Assembly: GCA_005405945.1 (NCBI GenBank)
Contig: BJHW01000001.1
Location: 558,001-622,000 of the forward strand
From: Streptomyces violaceusniger
Lineage (GTDB): Bacteria > Actinomycetota > Actinomycetes > Streptomycetales > Streptomycetaceae
DNA: 64,000 bases
Reading direction: 5' to 3'
In this document: one piece after another, positions 9,601 through 20,583 of the stretch
Position numbering within the stretch: position 1 is the first letter of the stretch
How the letters are laid out: the number at the start of each line of letters is the position of its first letter
Program-made: the position numbers and the translations under genes
The notes under the pieces: generated by a model
The model's input: only the letters and a program-made list of their open reading frames with translations
What the model was told of the DNA's origin: nothing
Database searches by the model: none

Positions 9601-12600
9601 CGACCGGATAGTTCTCGAAGACGACGACGGTGTCGAAGAGTTCGGCGTGCCCGGTGACCGTCTGCAGGGTCGTCAGGTCGGCGTGCTGGTGGTCGAGCAT
9701 GGACAGTTGCTGGGCCCGCAGGTCCGCCAGGCAGTCGGCGACCGGCCGGTGGGGGTCGAGGCGGACCCGGACCGGTACGGTGTTGATCAGCAGGCCCACG
9801 ATCCGCTCCGCGCCGGGCAGTTCGGCCGGCCGGCCGGAGACCGTGGCGCCGAACACCACGTCGTCCCGGCCGGTCAGGGCGCCGAGCAGGATCGCCCAGG
9901 CCAGTCGCACGACGACGCTGGTCGTCAGGCCGCCTTCCCGCGCCAGGGCCTCGACGCGGGCGGTGCACTCGAGGTCCAGCTCGGCGGTCGTGCGGCGACG
10001 TGCCCCGGTCGCGCCGCGCCGGCCGGGGCCGCCGACCAGGGTCGGGCCGTCCACGGACGCCAGCAGCGCGCGCCAGGCCGCCTCGTCCGCGCGGGCGTCC
10101 CTCGTGGCCAGCCAGTCGAGGAAATCGCGGTACGGCGTGGCGGGCGGCAGCGGGTGACCGGCGTAGAGCGAGAACAGTTCGTGGACGAGGATGGGCATGG
10201 ACCAGCCGTCGACCAGGAGGTGGTGCGTGGTCAGGACGAGGGTGTGCCGGTCGGCGGACCTGCGCAGCAGCGCGGCGCGCAGCAGCGGGGGTCGGCGAGG
10301 TCGAAGCGGCGCCGGCGGTCGGCGGCGAGGAAGTCCTCCAGGTCCTCCGGTGCGGGCCTCTCGCACCACTCCACGGCGGAGCCCGGTACCACCACCTGGA
10401 CGGGCCGGCCCGACGCACCGGGCCGGACACCGGCGGAGAGCTGCGGGTGGCGGTGCAACAGGCGGAGCAGCGCGTTCCGCAACGCGTCGGCATCGAGTGT
10501 GCCGTCGAGGTCGAAGACGAACTGGACGAGGTAGGGGTCCACCCCGTCGTGGTCGTAGAGCGAGTGGAAGAGCAGGCCCTGGGCCAGCGGCGGCAGCGGC
10601 AGTTCACCGGTGGCGCGGGACCGGGCCCGGTCGATCAGCGCGCCCAGGACGTCGAACCACCGCTCGGCCAGGCCGACGACGCGCGTGGCGTCGAGCAGGC
10701 CGCCGGGCCACGACCAGTGGGCGACCAGTTCGGGGCCGTCCGGGCGGTCGGTGATCACCGTGTCCAGCTCGACGGCGTGGCTCATGGCCGGCCCGGCCGC
10801 GGTGGTCAGGCCCTCATCCGAGGGGGTCCCGGCGGCGGTCACGTCGGTCAGCACCGACCAGGGGCCTTCGCCGCCGACGCCGAAGCGGCCCAGGTAGTTG
10901 AAGGCGAACTGCGGCGTGGGGCGGGCGGCGAGGGCGGGAGCGCTCTGCGGGTTGAGATAGCGCAGCAGACCGTGGGTCAGTCCCGCGCGGCCGGAGTCAC
11001 GGGTGCGGGAGCGCACCTGGGCGACCGCGCCGTCCAGGACGATCGGGTCGGTCCGCGCCTCGGCCCAGGAGCAGCCGGGGTCGAGTACCACGGGATACAG
11101 GGTGGTGAACCAGCCGACCGTACGGGACAGGTCGAGGTTGTCCGCGAACTCCTCACGTCCGTGGCCCTCCAGGTCCACGAGCAGCACGTCCGGGCCGTCC
11201 CGCCAGTCGGCGGCGGCCAGGGCGAACGCGGTGAGCAGCAGGTCCTGCACCGAGCAGTCGAAAGCCGCGGTCGCGTCGCCCAGCAGGCGCGCGGTGAGTG
11301 CGCCGGGCAAGGTGGCGGTGTGGCGGCGCCGGGTGTCCTCGGTGTCCGACGCGGGATCCAGGGGGCGCGCGGCGACCGGTGGTTCCACGGGGTCCGGGCA
11401 CTCGTGGGAGAACGTGCGGAGCACGGCCGGGTGATGGGCGTACCCCACCAGCGCCTTCGCCCACTGCGCGAAGGACGTCCCGGTCGGTTGCAGCGTCGGG
11501 GTCCGGCCCCGGCGTACCGCGTCCCAGGCGGTGTCGAGGTCGTCGCGGAGGATGCGCCAGGAGACGCCGTCGATCCCGAGGTGGTGCACGGTGAGGGTCA
11601 GCGCACCCGCCGTCCCGGGTCCGGGGTCCGACCAGCGCGCGTGCACCATCCGGCCGCGCTCCGGGTCGGTCGGCGGGCCCGGCCGGTTCAGCTCGACCGG
11701 CACGGTGGGCAGCACCTCCAGCGACCAGATCGGGCCCGTGGTGGTCAGGGAGAGCCGCAGCATGGGGTGGTGGTCGACGAGGGCCTGCACCACCGCGCGG
11801 ACCTGCTCCTCGGTGATGCCCACCGGGGTGCGTACGGTCAGGGACTGGACGAACCCGTGGAGTGTGCCGCCGCGTTCGCGCAGCCAGTGCATGACGGGCG
11901 TCAGCGGCAGCGCGGAGTCGTCCGCGTCGTCCAGCGCGATCCGGTGCGCGGGGAGCCTGTCGTCCGCGAGTGCGGCGGCGAGCCCGGCGACGGTGGGGGT
12001 GCGGAAGACGTCCGGGGTGGTGATCGCCAGACCGGCGCGCTGCGCCGCCGCCGCGAGTTGGATCGCCTGGATGCTGTCCCCGCCGAGCCGGAAGAAGTCC
12101 TGGTCGAGGGGGACGTCCGGCACGCCGAGCAGCTCGCCCACCAGCCCGGCGAGCAGCTTCTCGGCGGGCGTGCGCGGGGCCGGGCCCCTTCCGGCGCTAC
12201 GAGCGGCGACCGCGGGCTCCGGCGCGGGCAGCGCGGCCCGGTCCAGCTTGCCGTTGCGGGTCAGGGGCAGCCGGTCCACGGCCACCACTGCGGTCGGCAG
12301 CATGTAAGCGGGCAGCCGGTCCCGCGCCCGGTCGAGCAGCGCCTCCGTGTCGAGGCTGTCGGCCGCACCGCCGGACGCGGTCACGTAGGAGACGAGCCGC
12401 CGCCCTCCGGGGCACTCCTGTGCGACGGTCGCGGCCTGCCGGACCCGCGGGTCGGCACGTAGCACGGCGTCGATCTCGCCCGTCTCGATCCGGTGACCGC
12501 GCAGCTTGACCTGTCCGTCGGCACGACCGGCGAACTCCAGCCGACCGTCCGCACTCCACCGGGCCAGGTCGCCCGTGCGGTAGACGCGCGCCCCCGGCGG

Positions 12601-15132
12601 CCCCGACGGGTCGGGGACGAAGCGCTCCGCGGTGGCGCCCGCGCTCCCGAGGTAACCGCGCGCCACCCCCGCTCCCCCGAGATACAGCTCCCCCACCGAC
12701 CCCGGCGGCACGGGGCGCAACGCGTCGTCGAGAAGCAGCACCCGCTTGCCGTCCAGCGGGCCGCCGATGGGGACGGACGCGGCGTCCGCGGGGAGTTCCG
12801 GGACCGCGTACCGGGTCGCGAAGACCGTGGTCTCGGTGGGCCCGTAGCCGTTGACGACGGTGAGTCCCGGCAGCGCCCGGCGCACCGCGCGGACGGCGTC
12901 CGGGGACACCACGTCCCCTCCGGTCCACACCTGGCGGACACCGGCCAGGCAGGCCGGGTCCTCGGCGGCGATGGCGTGGAAGAGTCCCGCGGTCAGCCAC
13001 AGCCCGGTCACCCCCGTCTCCGCCACGGTCCGGGCCAGTTCGGCCGGGCCGAGCTGTCCCGGCGCGGCGACGACCACCTCACCACCGGTCAGGAGCGGCA
13101 CCCATAGCTCCAGGTTGAACGCGTCGAAGGCGTGCGGCGAGTGCAGCAGGACCCTGTCCGCGCCACCCTCGGACCACCAGCGGTCGGCGGCGAGCCCGGC
13201 CAGTGCGCCCTGGGTGATGCCGACCCCTTTGGGCCGGCCCGTGGAACCGGATGTGAACATCACGCAGGCCAGAGCGTCCGGTGACGTCCCGGCCCCGGCG
13301 GGCGCGTCATCGGCGGGCGCGTCATCGGTGGCCGCGCCGGAGTCGGCTCGCACGTCCAGCAGGCGCAGACCGCGGTCGCGGGCGTACGTCACGATGGCGT
13401 CGCCCCTAGTGTGCCGGTCGGTGACCAGCAGCCGCGCGTCCGCGTCGGACAGGACGGTCTGCTGCCGGGGCGACGCGTCGTCCCGGTGCAGGGGCACGTA
13501 CGCGGCGCCCGCCCGCACCGCGGCGAGAGCGGCGACGACCAGATCCACCGAACGTTCCAGAAGCAGGGCGACGGTGCGCTCCGGACCCGCACCGGCGGCG
13601 ACCAGCGCGCCCGCCAACGCGGCGGCACGCCCGTCCAGTTCGCGGTAGGTCAGCCGCTCGCCCGTTCCGGCGCAGCGCACCGCGAAGGCGTCCGGGGTAC
13701 GGCGTACCCGGTCCGCGAACCGGTCGACGGCGGTGTCGGCGGGTGCGGCCGAGGTGGGCGCGCCCGTGCCCAGGGCGACGAGACGGCGTCGCTCCCCCGT
13801 GGTGGTGGTCGCCACCCGCGCCAGGGGCGTGTCGCGCTCGGCCCGCGCCACCTGCCTCAGCACGTGCGGGAAGCGGTCGGCCACGCCTCGCAGGAGGTCC
13901 TCACCGTGGTTGGCGGGGTTGGCGTCGAAGACGAGGCGCAGTTCGCCGTCACCGCGGTCGTGCGCGAAGAATGACAGGTCCTCGGACGGCGGCGCCTGGA
14001 GGTTGCGGACGGTCGCGGTGACCGAACCGAAGCGCAGCGGCCGGTCGAACCGCTGGATGTTGAGGACCGGCCCGAAGAACCTGCGTCCGTCGTCGGGACA
14101 GTCCGCCTCCCGGCGCAGGCGCTCGCCCCGGTAGCGCTGGTGCCGGCGTACCGCCCGCAGTTCTTCGGCCACTTCGTCGAGCAGGCGGCCGACGGACGCG
14201 GCCGGGTCGACGCGGAGCCGCAGCGGCAGGACGTTGGCCGTCATCGCCGGGACGCGGCGGGCGAGTTCGGCGGACCGGCCGGCGACCGGCAGGCTCATGA
14301 CGACATCCCGGTCACCGGTCATCGCGTGCAACTGGATCGCGGTGGCCGCGGTGAACAGCCGGGTCCAGCGGTGCCCGAGCCGCCGCGCGCCGTCCTTCAG
14401 CTCGACGAACTCCGCCGCCGACACGCCCCTGCTTGTGCGCAGCGACCGGTCCGACGCCGCCGCCGGACCCGCTCCGAGCGTCGGGAAGTGCGACCGGCCC
14501 GCCAGCCGCTCCCTCCACCGGTCGCCGTCCGCGTCGTGGTCGGCGGAACCGCGGTATGCCGTCTCGGCGTCGATCAGCGCCCGAAGCCCGCTCCAGCCGC
14601 TCCGCGGTACCGGGCTGCCCTCGTGCAGATGGCTGTAGACCTCAGCGACCCGTTCGGCGAACAGGGCCATGCCCGCCCCGTCGAGGGCGATGTGATGGAC
14701 CCGGTGGAACAGCAGAGTGCGGTCGTCGCCCACGCGCAGCACCGCGCCGAAGAACAACGGCCCCGCGTCGCAGCCTCCCGCCTCGGCCATGGCCGCCCAC
14801 ATCCACTTCAGCGCCGCGGCATCCGGGTCGGGCGTCTTGCGCAGGTCGACCGTCTCGACGACGTGCTCGACATCGGCGACGAGCCGCTGCACGGGGGCCA
14901 CCGAACCGGCCGCTTTGATACGGACGTTCACCGCCTCACAGTCGGCGGCCGTCCTGGCGACCGCGGCCGCCAGCAGGTCGACGGCGACCGGGCCGTCCAG
15001 CTCGAGGTACTCCGCCCACTGGTACGCGCCCGGCGCGCCGAACCCGCCGCGCTCGGCGAGCCATACCCCCATCTGTGCGTCGGTGAGCGGCAGTTCAGCA
15101 CGGTTGTCAGGCATATGAGCGAGCGTTCCCAT
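3675..15132 (-). CDS. Trimodular nonribosomal peptide synthetase C-A-T-E-C-A-T-C-A-T-TE
   Basis: One 3819-residue protein once two G-run breaks (10287-10291 and 5200-5204) are each given one more G. Module 1: C (HHIALDG), A ([19 protein letters not shown]), T (LGGDSIQ) and an epimerisation domain ([22 protein letters not shown]). Module 2: C (HHLLVDGWS), A ([17 protein letters not shown]), T (LGGHSL). Module 3: C (HHIAADGWS), A (FDMCKPELY), T (LGGHSL), then a type I thioesterase with GWSFGG near 4210. Pockets read by eye are D-A-L-W-W-G-G-V (Val-like), D-V-W-N-V-A-M-V (Thr-like) and D-M-P-Q-V-G-C-V (unclear, some Gly-like positions); all are tentative. The product would be a tripeptide with a D residue first. 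An opening C domain without an upstream module suggests N-acylation. The start could also be the ATG at 15114. Confidence 0.9.
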
Positions 15133-15402
15133 CCGTCCCGTCGGTGGTATGCCGACGACTGCCGTCCGATGTGTCCGTGTCGGTCAAGAAACGATGCACA
15201 CCATCGAAACATGGAAGGCAATGAACGAGTAAAGCGATGGCAATGTGAGAGATCTCACGATTAATCAGCTGACGACAAAGATGCAGGTGGAGATGGTCTT
15301 GCGAGATAGAGGGAGGAATTTCGGCCGCGCCCGAGGCCGCTTTACTTCCCTCGCCGATAACTCGACCAAAAAGTCACTCCGGTGGCCGATTAACGCAGCA
15401 CA
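15133..15402. promoter_or_regulatory. Divergent upstream region of the NRPS operon
   Basis: This 270-base gap between the NRPS start and the oxidoreductase remnant is clearly less GC-rich than its surroundings, as expected for a promoter region. The NRPS has only a weak GGGACGG-like ribosome site before its ATG. I could not pick a single convincing -10/-35 pair or operator. Confidence 0.4.
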
Positions 15403-15981
15403 GTGACGGCGCCGACCGTCATGTGGCCACGCCATTCGAGTGTCCAGCCGGACGAGTTACTGCTCGTCCACGGCGCGGGCACCACCGTGGGCGAGGCGGC
15501 GGTGCGGCTCGCGCTGCGCCGGGGTGTCCGGGTGATCGCCACCGCCGGGCCGACCCGGGCCGCCGCCCTGGAAGAGATCGGCGCCCAGGTGACCGGCTAC
15601 GGCGACGGCATGGCCGAACGCGTCGCCGCACTGGCCGCAGGCCGCGTCGACCGCGCCCTGGACACGGCCCCCACCGGCGGCCGGATCGACCGCACCGACC
15701 AGGCCGGCCCGGCCGGCGGCTCACTGCCGACCCTGACCGGGCTGACCGGTGACCCCGACCGCGTCCTCCCCGTCTCGGACTTCGCCGCCGCGGCCGAACT
15801 GGGCACCCGGATCACCCAAATCGACCTGCGCTACGACCTGATGGATGAGTTCGCCCGACTGGCCGGCGAAGGCGTCCTGGCCGTATCGGTCGCCCGCACC
15901 CACACCCTCGACCAGATCCAGCAGGCGGCCGAGCTCAGCCGGTCCCGCCGGCCTGGCGGCAAGCTCATACTCGCCCTGTGA
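15403..15981 (+). pseudogene. N-terminally truncated zinc-type alcohol dehydrogenase/quinone oxidoreductase
   Basis: The frame (192 codons from a GTG) begins close to the cofactor-binding half of an MDR-family NAD(P)H oxidoreductase. QPDELLLVHGAGTTVGEAAV is the Rossmann fingerprint, and the C-terminal segment RRPGGKLIL is typical of the family end. Full-length relatives have about 300-330 residues. The missing first 120 or so make up the GroES-like catalytic domain, so the protein should be inactive. No open frame upstream supplies it. It is the first gene to the right of the NRPS locus, and its truncation marks a rearrangement border there. Confidence 0.65.
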
Positions 15982-16051
15982 TCGCCTCGCTGGCCTGGTC
16001 AGACGATACGTACCCATCGCCTGGTCGAACATCGTCCGCCATGGACAGGGT

Positions 16052-16879
16052 TCACCTGGTGAAGAAGTCGATGAGCGTGCGGGCGATGGTGCCGGGCGCG
16101 TTCTCCGTGGGGATGTGGTCCGCGTCGGGGATGCGTACGAGGGTGGTGTGCGGCATCTCCGCGGCGAACCGCTCGGCGTACGCCACCTTCTCGTAGGCGT
16201 CGTCCTCGCCCCAAAGCAGCAGCTTGGGCGTCGCCGAGCGCCGCAGCGCGGGTACCAGGTCGAGGGTGTAGCGGCTGTCGGCCGCGCCCGCCAGGGCCGT
16301 CCAGGAGCGGCGTACCCGAGGGTCGGTCCACGGGGCCAGGTAGTCCGCGACGCGCTGCTCGGTGGCGGCGCCGGCCAGCGCCGCCGTCACCGCCCGTCGG
16401 CGGGCGGCGAGGACGTCCTCCGCAGTGGCACCCGGGCCGCGGAAGCGGGCCACATGGGGTGCCGGCCACGAGTCGTAGGTGACCGAGTTGACCAGGGCCA
16501 GCCGGGACACCTCCAGCCGGTCGTGAACGAGGAGGTGCTGGGCGATGGCGCCGCCGATGTCATGGCCCGCCACCGGGACCGCTCCACGGATGCCCACCGC
16601 GGACGCGAATCTCGCCACCCAGTCCGCGAGGGCCGGGACGGTGGCCGTCTCCTGGGTGAGCTCGCCTCCGGAGCGTCCCAGCCCGGGGAGGTCGACCGCG
16701 AGCGGCCGCAGCCCCGCGTCGGCGAGACGGGCCACCACCGGCAGCCAGACCCGGCTCCAGTACGTCCCGTGCAGCAGCAGTACGGCCGGGCCGTCCCGCT
16801 CCACGGTCAGGTAGCTGGCCGTCTCCCCGTCCACCTGGACCGTGGTCCTCAGCACTCGCGTTTCGGTGGTGTCACTCAT
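16052..16879 (-). CDS. Alpha/beta hydrolase, haloalkane dehalogenase/epoxide hydrolase-like
   Basis: A 275-residue alpha/beta-hydrolase-fold protein. LLLHGTYWSR gives the oxyanion-hole segment, and the nucleophile elbow reads GHDIGG, with Asp instead of Ser. LLLWGEDD and DADHIPTENAP carry the acid and the catalytic His. An Asp nucleophile points to haloalkane dehalogenases and soluble epoxide hydrolases, which form an ester intermediate with the substrate, rather than to plain esterases. No signal peptide is seen, so it is cytoplasmic. It is divergent from the GlxA-type regulator with 71 bases between starts, which suggests that the regulator controls it. Substrate unknown. Confidence 0.85.
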   Translation of the reverse strand: MSDTTETRVLRTTVQVDGETASYLTVERDGPAVLLLHGTYWSRVWLPVVARLADAGLRPLAVDLPGLGRSGGELTQETATVPALADWVARFASAVGIRGAVPVAGHDIGGAIAQHLLVHDRLEVSRLALVNSVTYDSWPAPHVARFRGPGATAEDVLAARRRAVTAALAGAATEQRVADYLAPWTDPRVRRSWTALAGAADSRYTLDLVPALRRSATPKLLLWGEDDAYEKVAYAERFAAEMPHTTLVRIPDADHIPTENAPGTIARTLIDFFTR

Positions 16880-16950
16880 GGGACCACTGCGACCTGGGCC
16901 GGTCCCCGTGGCCGAGAGTCCGCAAAGACGCCTGCGGGTACATTTCTGCC

Positions 16951-17901
16951 ATGAGCCTCCATCGGGTAGTGGCCCTGCTCACGGAGCCGCAGTCGCCCTT
17001 CGAGGTCGCCTGCGCCGCCGAGGTCTTCGGCGCGGACGTCCCCGAAGTCCCGGCCCGCTACAGCTTCCGCGTCTGCGCCGAGCGACCCGGCCTCCTGCGG
17101 ACCACCGTCGGCTACTCGATGCTCGTCGACGCGGGGCTGGATGCCGTGCAGGAGGCGGACACCGTGGTCATCCCCGGCTGGCAGCAGCCGGCCGCACCGG
17201 TGTCGCCGGCCGTCACCGAAGCGCTGCGGGCCGCCCACGGGCGCGGGGCGAGGATCGTCGCCATCTGCACGGGCGCGTTCGTCCTCGCCCGGACCGGGCT
17301 GCTCGACGGCCGCCGCGCCACCACCCACTGGCGCAGCACGGCCCTGCTCGCCGCCGCCTTCCCCGAGGTGCGGGTGGACACCGACGTGCTCTTCGTGGAC
17401 CACGGCGACGTGGCGACCAGCGCCGGCACCGGCGCGGGTATCGACCTGTGCCTCCACCTCGTACGGACGGACCATGGCGCGGCCCACGCCGCCCGGATCG
17501 CCCGAAGCATGGTCCTGCCACCGCACCGCGAGGGCAGCCAGCTCCAGTACGCCACTCCCCCGGTACCGGCCAAGGCGGACGAATCCCTGGCCCCGGTGCT
17601 GGAGTGGGCCACCGCGCACCTCGGCACCCGGCTGACCCTCGACCGCCTCGCCGAACGCGCGGGACTGTCCCACCGCACCCTTGCCCGCCGGTTCACCGAA
17701 CAGCTCGGCACCAGCCCGGGACGGTGGCTGCTCACCCAGCGCATCAACACGGCCCGGGTACTGCTGGAGCAGACCGACCTGCCAGTCGAAGCCATCGCCA
17801 CCCGGGTCGGCCTCGCCTCGGCGGTCAACCTGCGCCGCCGCTTCAGGGCACACCTGGGCACCACACCCGGCGCCTACCGGCGCGCCTTCGGCGAGACGTG
17901 A
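16951..17901 (+). CDS. GlxA-family transcriptional regulator (DJ-1/PfpI + AraC HTH)
   Basis: A 316-residue regulator. The N-terminal 190 residues form a class I glutamine-amidotransferase-like (DJ-1/PfpI) domain, with AICTGAFVLA around the conserved Cys and RATTHWRST after it. The C-terminal 100 residues hold the two AraC helix-turn-helices, seen as LDRLAERAGLSHRTLARRF and VEAIATRVGLASAVNLRRRF. Such proteins usually sense a small molecule through the N-terminal domain and activate nearby genes. The natural target is the divergent hydrolase gene. Nothing links it to either biosynthetic locus. Confidence 0.9.
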   Translation: MSLHRVVALLTEPQSPFEVACAAEVFGADVPEVPARYSFRVCAERPGLLRTTVGYSMLVDAGLDAVQEADTVVIPGWQQPAAPVSPAVTEALRAAHGRGARIVAICTGAFVLARTGLLDGRRATTHWRSTALLAAAFPEVRVDTDVLFVDHGDVATSAGTGAGIDLCLHLVRTDHGAAHAARIARSMVLPPHREGSQLQYATPPVPAKADESLAPVLEWATAHLGTRLTLDRLAERAGLSHRTLARRFTEQLGTSPGRWLLTQRINTARVLLEQTDLPVEAIATRVGLASAVNLRRRFRAHLGTTPGAYRRAFGET

Positions 17902-18027
17902 CGCTCTCGCCGCACATCTGCTCGCCGGTGTGCGCCCGCGCGATGCTGAGCGCTGCCACACGCACCCGCGCTCGGCAGGGATCGCCGCCCCGTCCGCTGT
18001 CAGGCCCGGCCGATAAGGTCCCGTGCC

Positions 18028-19867
18028 ATGACCTCGGACAACCGACTGGGCGAACTGCGCGAGCTGCTGGCGACGGGCAGGCCGGTCAAGATACGCAAGG
18101 CCATCGGGGAACTCGTCCTGATCCGGGACGACGGTACGGCGCTCGACCTGGCCGCCCGGTTCGAACGCGCGGCCGAGTACTCCTCGGAGACGCTGCTACG
18201 GCTGTGGCCCAAGGCGGCCGACCCGGACGGCTTCTGCGCCGCCCTCCTCGTCCCCGCCTTCGCGCGCGAGAACCGCACCTCGCTGCGCCTGCGCCGGATG
18301 ACCTCGCTGACCGGCCTGCGCCACCTCACCACGCTCCGCGCCCTGCACATCGACCGCTGCAAGGAGATCACGGACCTCACCGAGGCCGGTGAACTCACCG
18401 GCCTCACCGACCTCGACCTCAACGGCTGCGCGGGCATCGAGGACCTGGCCCCGATCGGCCGTCTCACCGGACTGACCCGGCTCAACCTGCACCGCTGCCG
18501 GGCCGTGTCGGACATCGCGCCGCTGCTGACACTCGGGCGGCTGCGCGAGCTGGACCTGAGCATGACCAAGGTGCGGTCCGCCGACGGCTTCGGTACGGCG
18601 TTCCCCGCGCTGGAGACCCTGACGCTGCGCGGCTGCCGCTCCTTCAAGGACGCCTCCCCCTGTCCGGGCTGACCCGGCTCACCCACCTCGACCTCGGCTG
18701 GACCGGGATCCGCGACCTGACCGGGCTGCGGGACGTCCCCGCCGTGACCCACCTGGACCTGCGCAGCTGCGGCCACCTGCGGGACCTGACCGGCATCGAC
18801 GCGCTGCCCGCCCTGACCGACCTGACCCTGGACGACTGCCCCCGTCTGAAGACCCTCCACGGGCTCGGCTCCCACCCCGGCCTGGAGTGGCTTGGTATCA
18901 ATGGCTGCACCGAACTGACCGACCTGAGCGCGCTGTCCGCGCTGACCGGGCTTCGGAGGCTGTTCATCACGGGGGCCGAGCACCTCACCGACCTGCGCGG
19001 ACTCGAAACCGTCCGCAACCTGGGGCAGGTCTTGCTCGAAGACTGCCCCGCTCTTGGGGACTTCTCCGCGCTCACCCAACTGCCGTCACTGGGCGTGATC
19101 AACCTGCGGGGCATCCGGCAACTCCGCGATCTCTCGCCGTTCGCGGGGTCTCCGGCCTGGAGTTCCTCAGCGTCGGACGCTGCGACAACCTGGTCACTCT
19201 GGAGGGCCTGGAACGCCAGGACCGGCTGCACGAGTTGTGGGTCTCCCACTGCCGCACCCTGCGCGCCCCCGGCCGCCTCGGTGAACTGCCCGCCCTGCGC
19301 GAGGTGCGGATCCAGGACTGCCCCTCGCTGACCGGCCTCGACGGCCTCGGTGACCTGCCCGCGCTGCGCAAACTCAGCGTCGAGGACTGCGCGGTGCTCG
19401 TGGACCCCGGCGGCCTGGCCGGTGCCCCGGTGGACGACCTCACCTTCTCCCAGGTGCCGAACCTGGGCTCGCTGCGCGCCCTGGAGGACTGCCCCGACCT
19501 GAGGAAACTGGTGCTCGAGGACTGCCCGCGCGTGGCCGACATACCGGCCGGGCCAGTCGTCGACCTCAACATCAAGGGCGTGGGCTGGCGGGACCTCTCT
19601 CCCCTGGCCGGTCACAAGAACCTCCGCGTCCTACGGCTGTGGCTGCCCGAACTGAAGGACATCGGCGCGCTGTCCGGCCTGCCCGGCCTCACCGACGTCC
19701 ACCTGCTCGAGTGCAGGGCTCTTGAGGACGTGAGCACGCTGCTCGACCTGCCGTCCCTGACGAAGGCCGCGCTGCCCTTCCGCTTGACGTGGGAGGCGTA
19801 CGACGGGCGGCCCGGCCCCCTGCACACCGCACTCACCGAGCGGGGAGTGGACCTGGCCCGCTACTGA
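18028..19867 (+). CDS. Leucine-rich-repeat protein (two frameshifts in assembly)
   Basis: A 613-residue protein when one base is added at CCCCC (18656-18660) and one at GGGG (19145-19148). After an 80-residue N-terminal helical region the rest is a run of about 20 leucine-rich repeats of 22-24 residues with the recurring form LxxLxxLxLxxCxxLxDL, for example LTGLTDLDLNGC and LPALTDLTLDDCP. The Cys/Asn at the loop position resembles cysteine-containing LRRs. No signal peptide or membrane segment is visible, so it is probably a cytoplasmic binding protein. Partners are unknown. The repeat periodicity continues straight across both breaks, good evidence that they are assembly errors. Confidence 0.8.
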
Positions 19868-20020
19868 CCGCGCGCGTCGCCCCCCCGCCGCCCGGCCTCC
19901 CCCGCACCGACACGACCCGCCCGCTCTCGGCGTCCTCCGTTTGCCTGGGTCCGGCTGGGCGACCTTGTCGGGGCGCGGGCGCTGTTCGCGGAGAAGGACT
20001 GGTAGGGCGCGGTCCTGTCG
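19868..20020. other. Short non-coding stretch with debris
   Basis: No intact gene. A short plus-strand frame reading AWVRLGDLVGARALFAEKDW ends at a TAG near 20000 and may be a remnant of something. Start of a roughly 1.3-kb scar zone that runs to 21198. Confidence 0.3.
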
Positions 20021-20190
20021 CGCTGCATTCCGGCACGTTCACCGGCGCCCCGGCCACGGGCAGGCGTGTGGAGTGGGACGAGATCGGCGTGCTGCGCTTC
20101 GACGACGAGGGCAGGATCACCGACCTGTGGTGCATGGGCCAGGAGCTGAGCCTGGCCGAGCAGATCGGCTACCGGATGCAGCGCCGGATC
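20021..20190 (+). pseudogene. SnoaL-like ester cyclase C-terminal fragment
   Basis: The segment reads HSGTFTGAPATGRRVEWDEI then VLRFDDEGRITDLWCMGQEL, the last two strands of a SnoaL-like (NTF2-fold) ester cyclase or nuclear-transport-factor-2-type protein. The first half of the roughly 130-residue fold is absent. The frame continues without obvious family features after about 20190. It is a remnant, not a working gene. Confidence 0.5.
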
Positions 20191-20244
20191 GGATGGGATT
20201 CCGGCAAGCACAGAGTCTTACGTCCGGATGCTGTGCCGCGCTGG

Positions 20245-20583
20245 TCAGCCACCGCTGGCGGGCTGTTGTTGGAACACATCGTTCATGATCTTCTCCGCTG
20301 TGTCGCCATGGCCGCCGGAGCCGTGACGCGTAGCCATACGCGCGATGGCCTCCGCCATTTCGCGCGTCTGGGCCGTCGTGGCGAACTCCATGCTGACATC
20401 CACGATCACCACACCGGCGAACGCGGCAAACAGATAGTCCCGGCCCACGGGCCGCACCTGGGCGATGACGCTGCCCACACTCTGCGCCTGGATGACGGGA
20501 CCGTGGAACGTACCACCCGATATCTCGTTGCGGCCGCCGCGCGCAGGACCGCTCCCGCGGGCCTCTCCCGGCCTCCGCCGCAT
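20245..20583 (-). CDS. Small protein with ISGGTFHGPVIQ motif (hypothetical)
   Basis: A 112-residue frame. I chose the ATG at 20581-20583 because a GGGGGGAGG ribosome site lies about 10 bases upstream. Near residue 20 it has NEISGGTFHGPVIQA, a motif I associate with the N-termini of actinobacterial NTPase/TPR and effector-associated proteins, where it starts a beta-rich region. The middle (YLFAAFAGVVIVDV) is hydrophobic, and the C-terminal helix AEAIARMATRHGSGG is charged. It sits alone among mobile-element debris. It may be a small intact gene or the head of a truncated one. Confidence 0.4.
   Translation of the reverse strand: MRRRPGEARGSGPARGGRNEISGGTFHGPVIQAQSVGSVIAQVRPVGRDYLFAAFAGVVIVDVSMEFATTAQTREMAEAIARMATRHGSGGHGDTAEKIMNDVFQQQPASGG

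Noticed and set aside
5297..10534. A very long plus-strand open frame opposite the NRPS gene
   Set aside because: It is antisense to conserved C, A and T domain motifs, Gly/Arg/Gln-rich with no domain, and arises from the GC-biased third positions of the real gene.
3675..15132. The NRPS as part of the macrolactam pathway
   Set aside because: It has its own thioesterase and operon, and is separated by unrelated genes and mobile-element debris. Macrolactams of this starter type need no tripeptide. A hybrid cannot be fully excluded.
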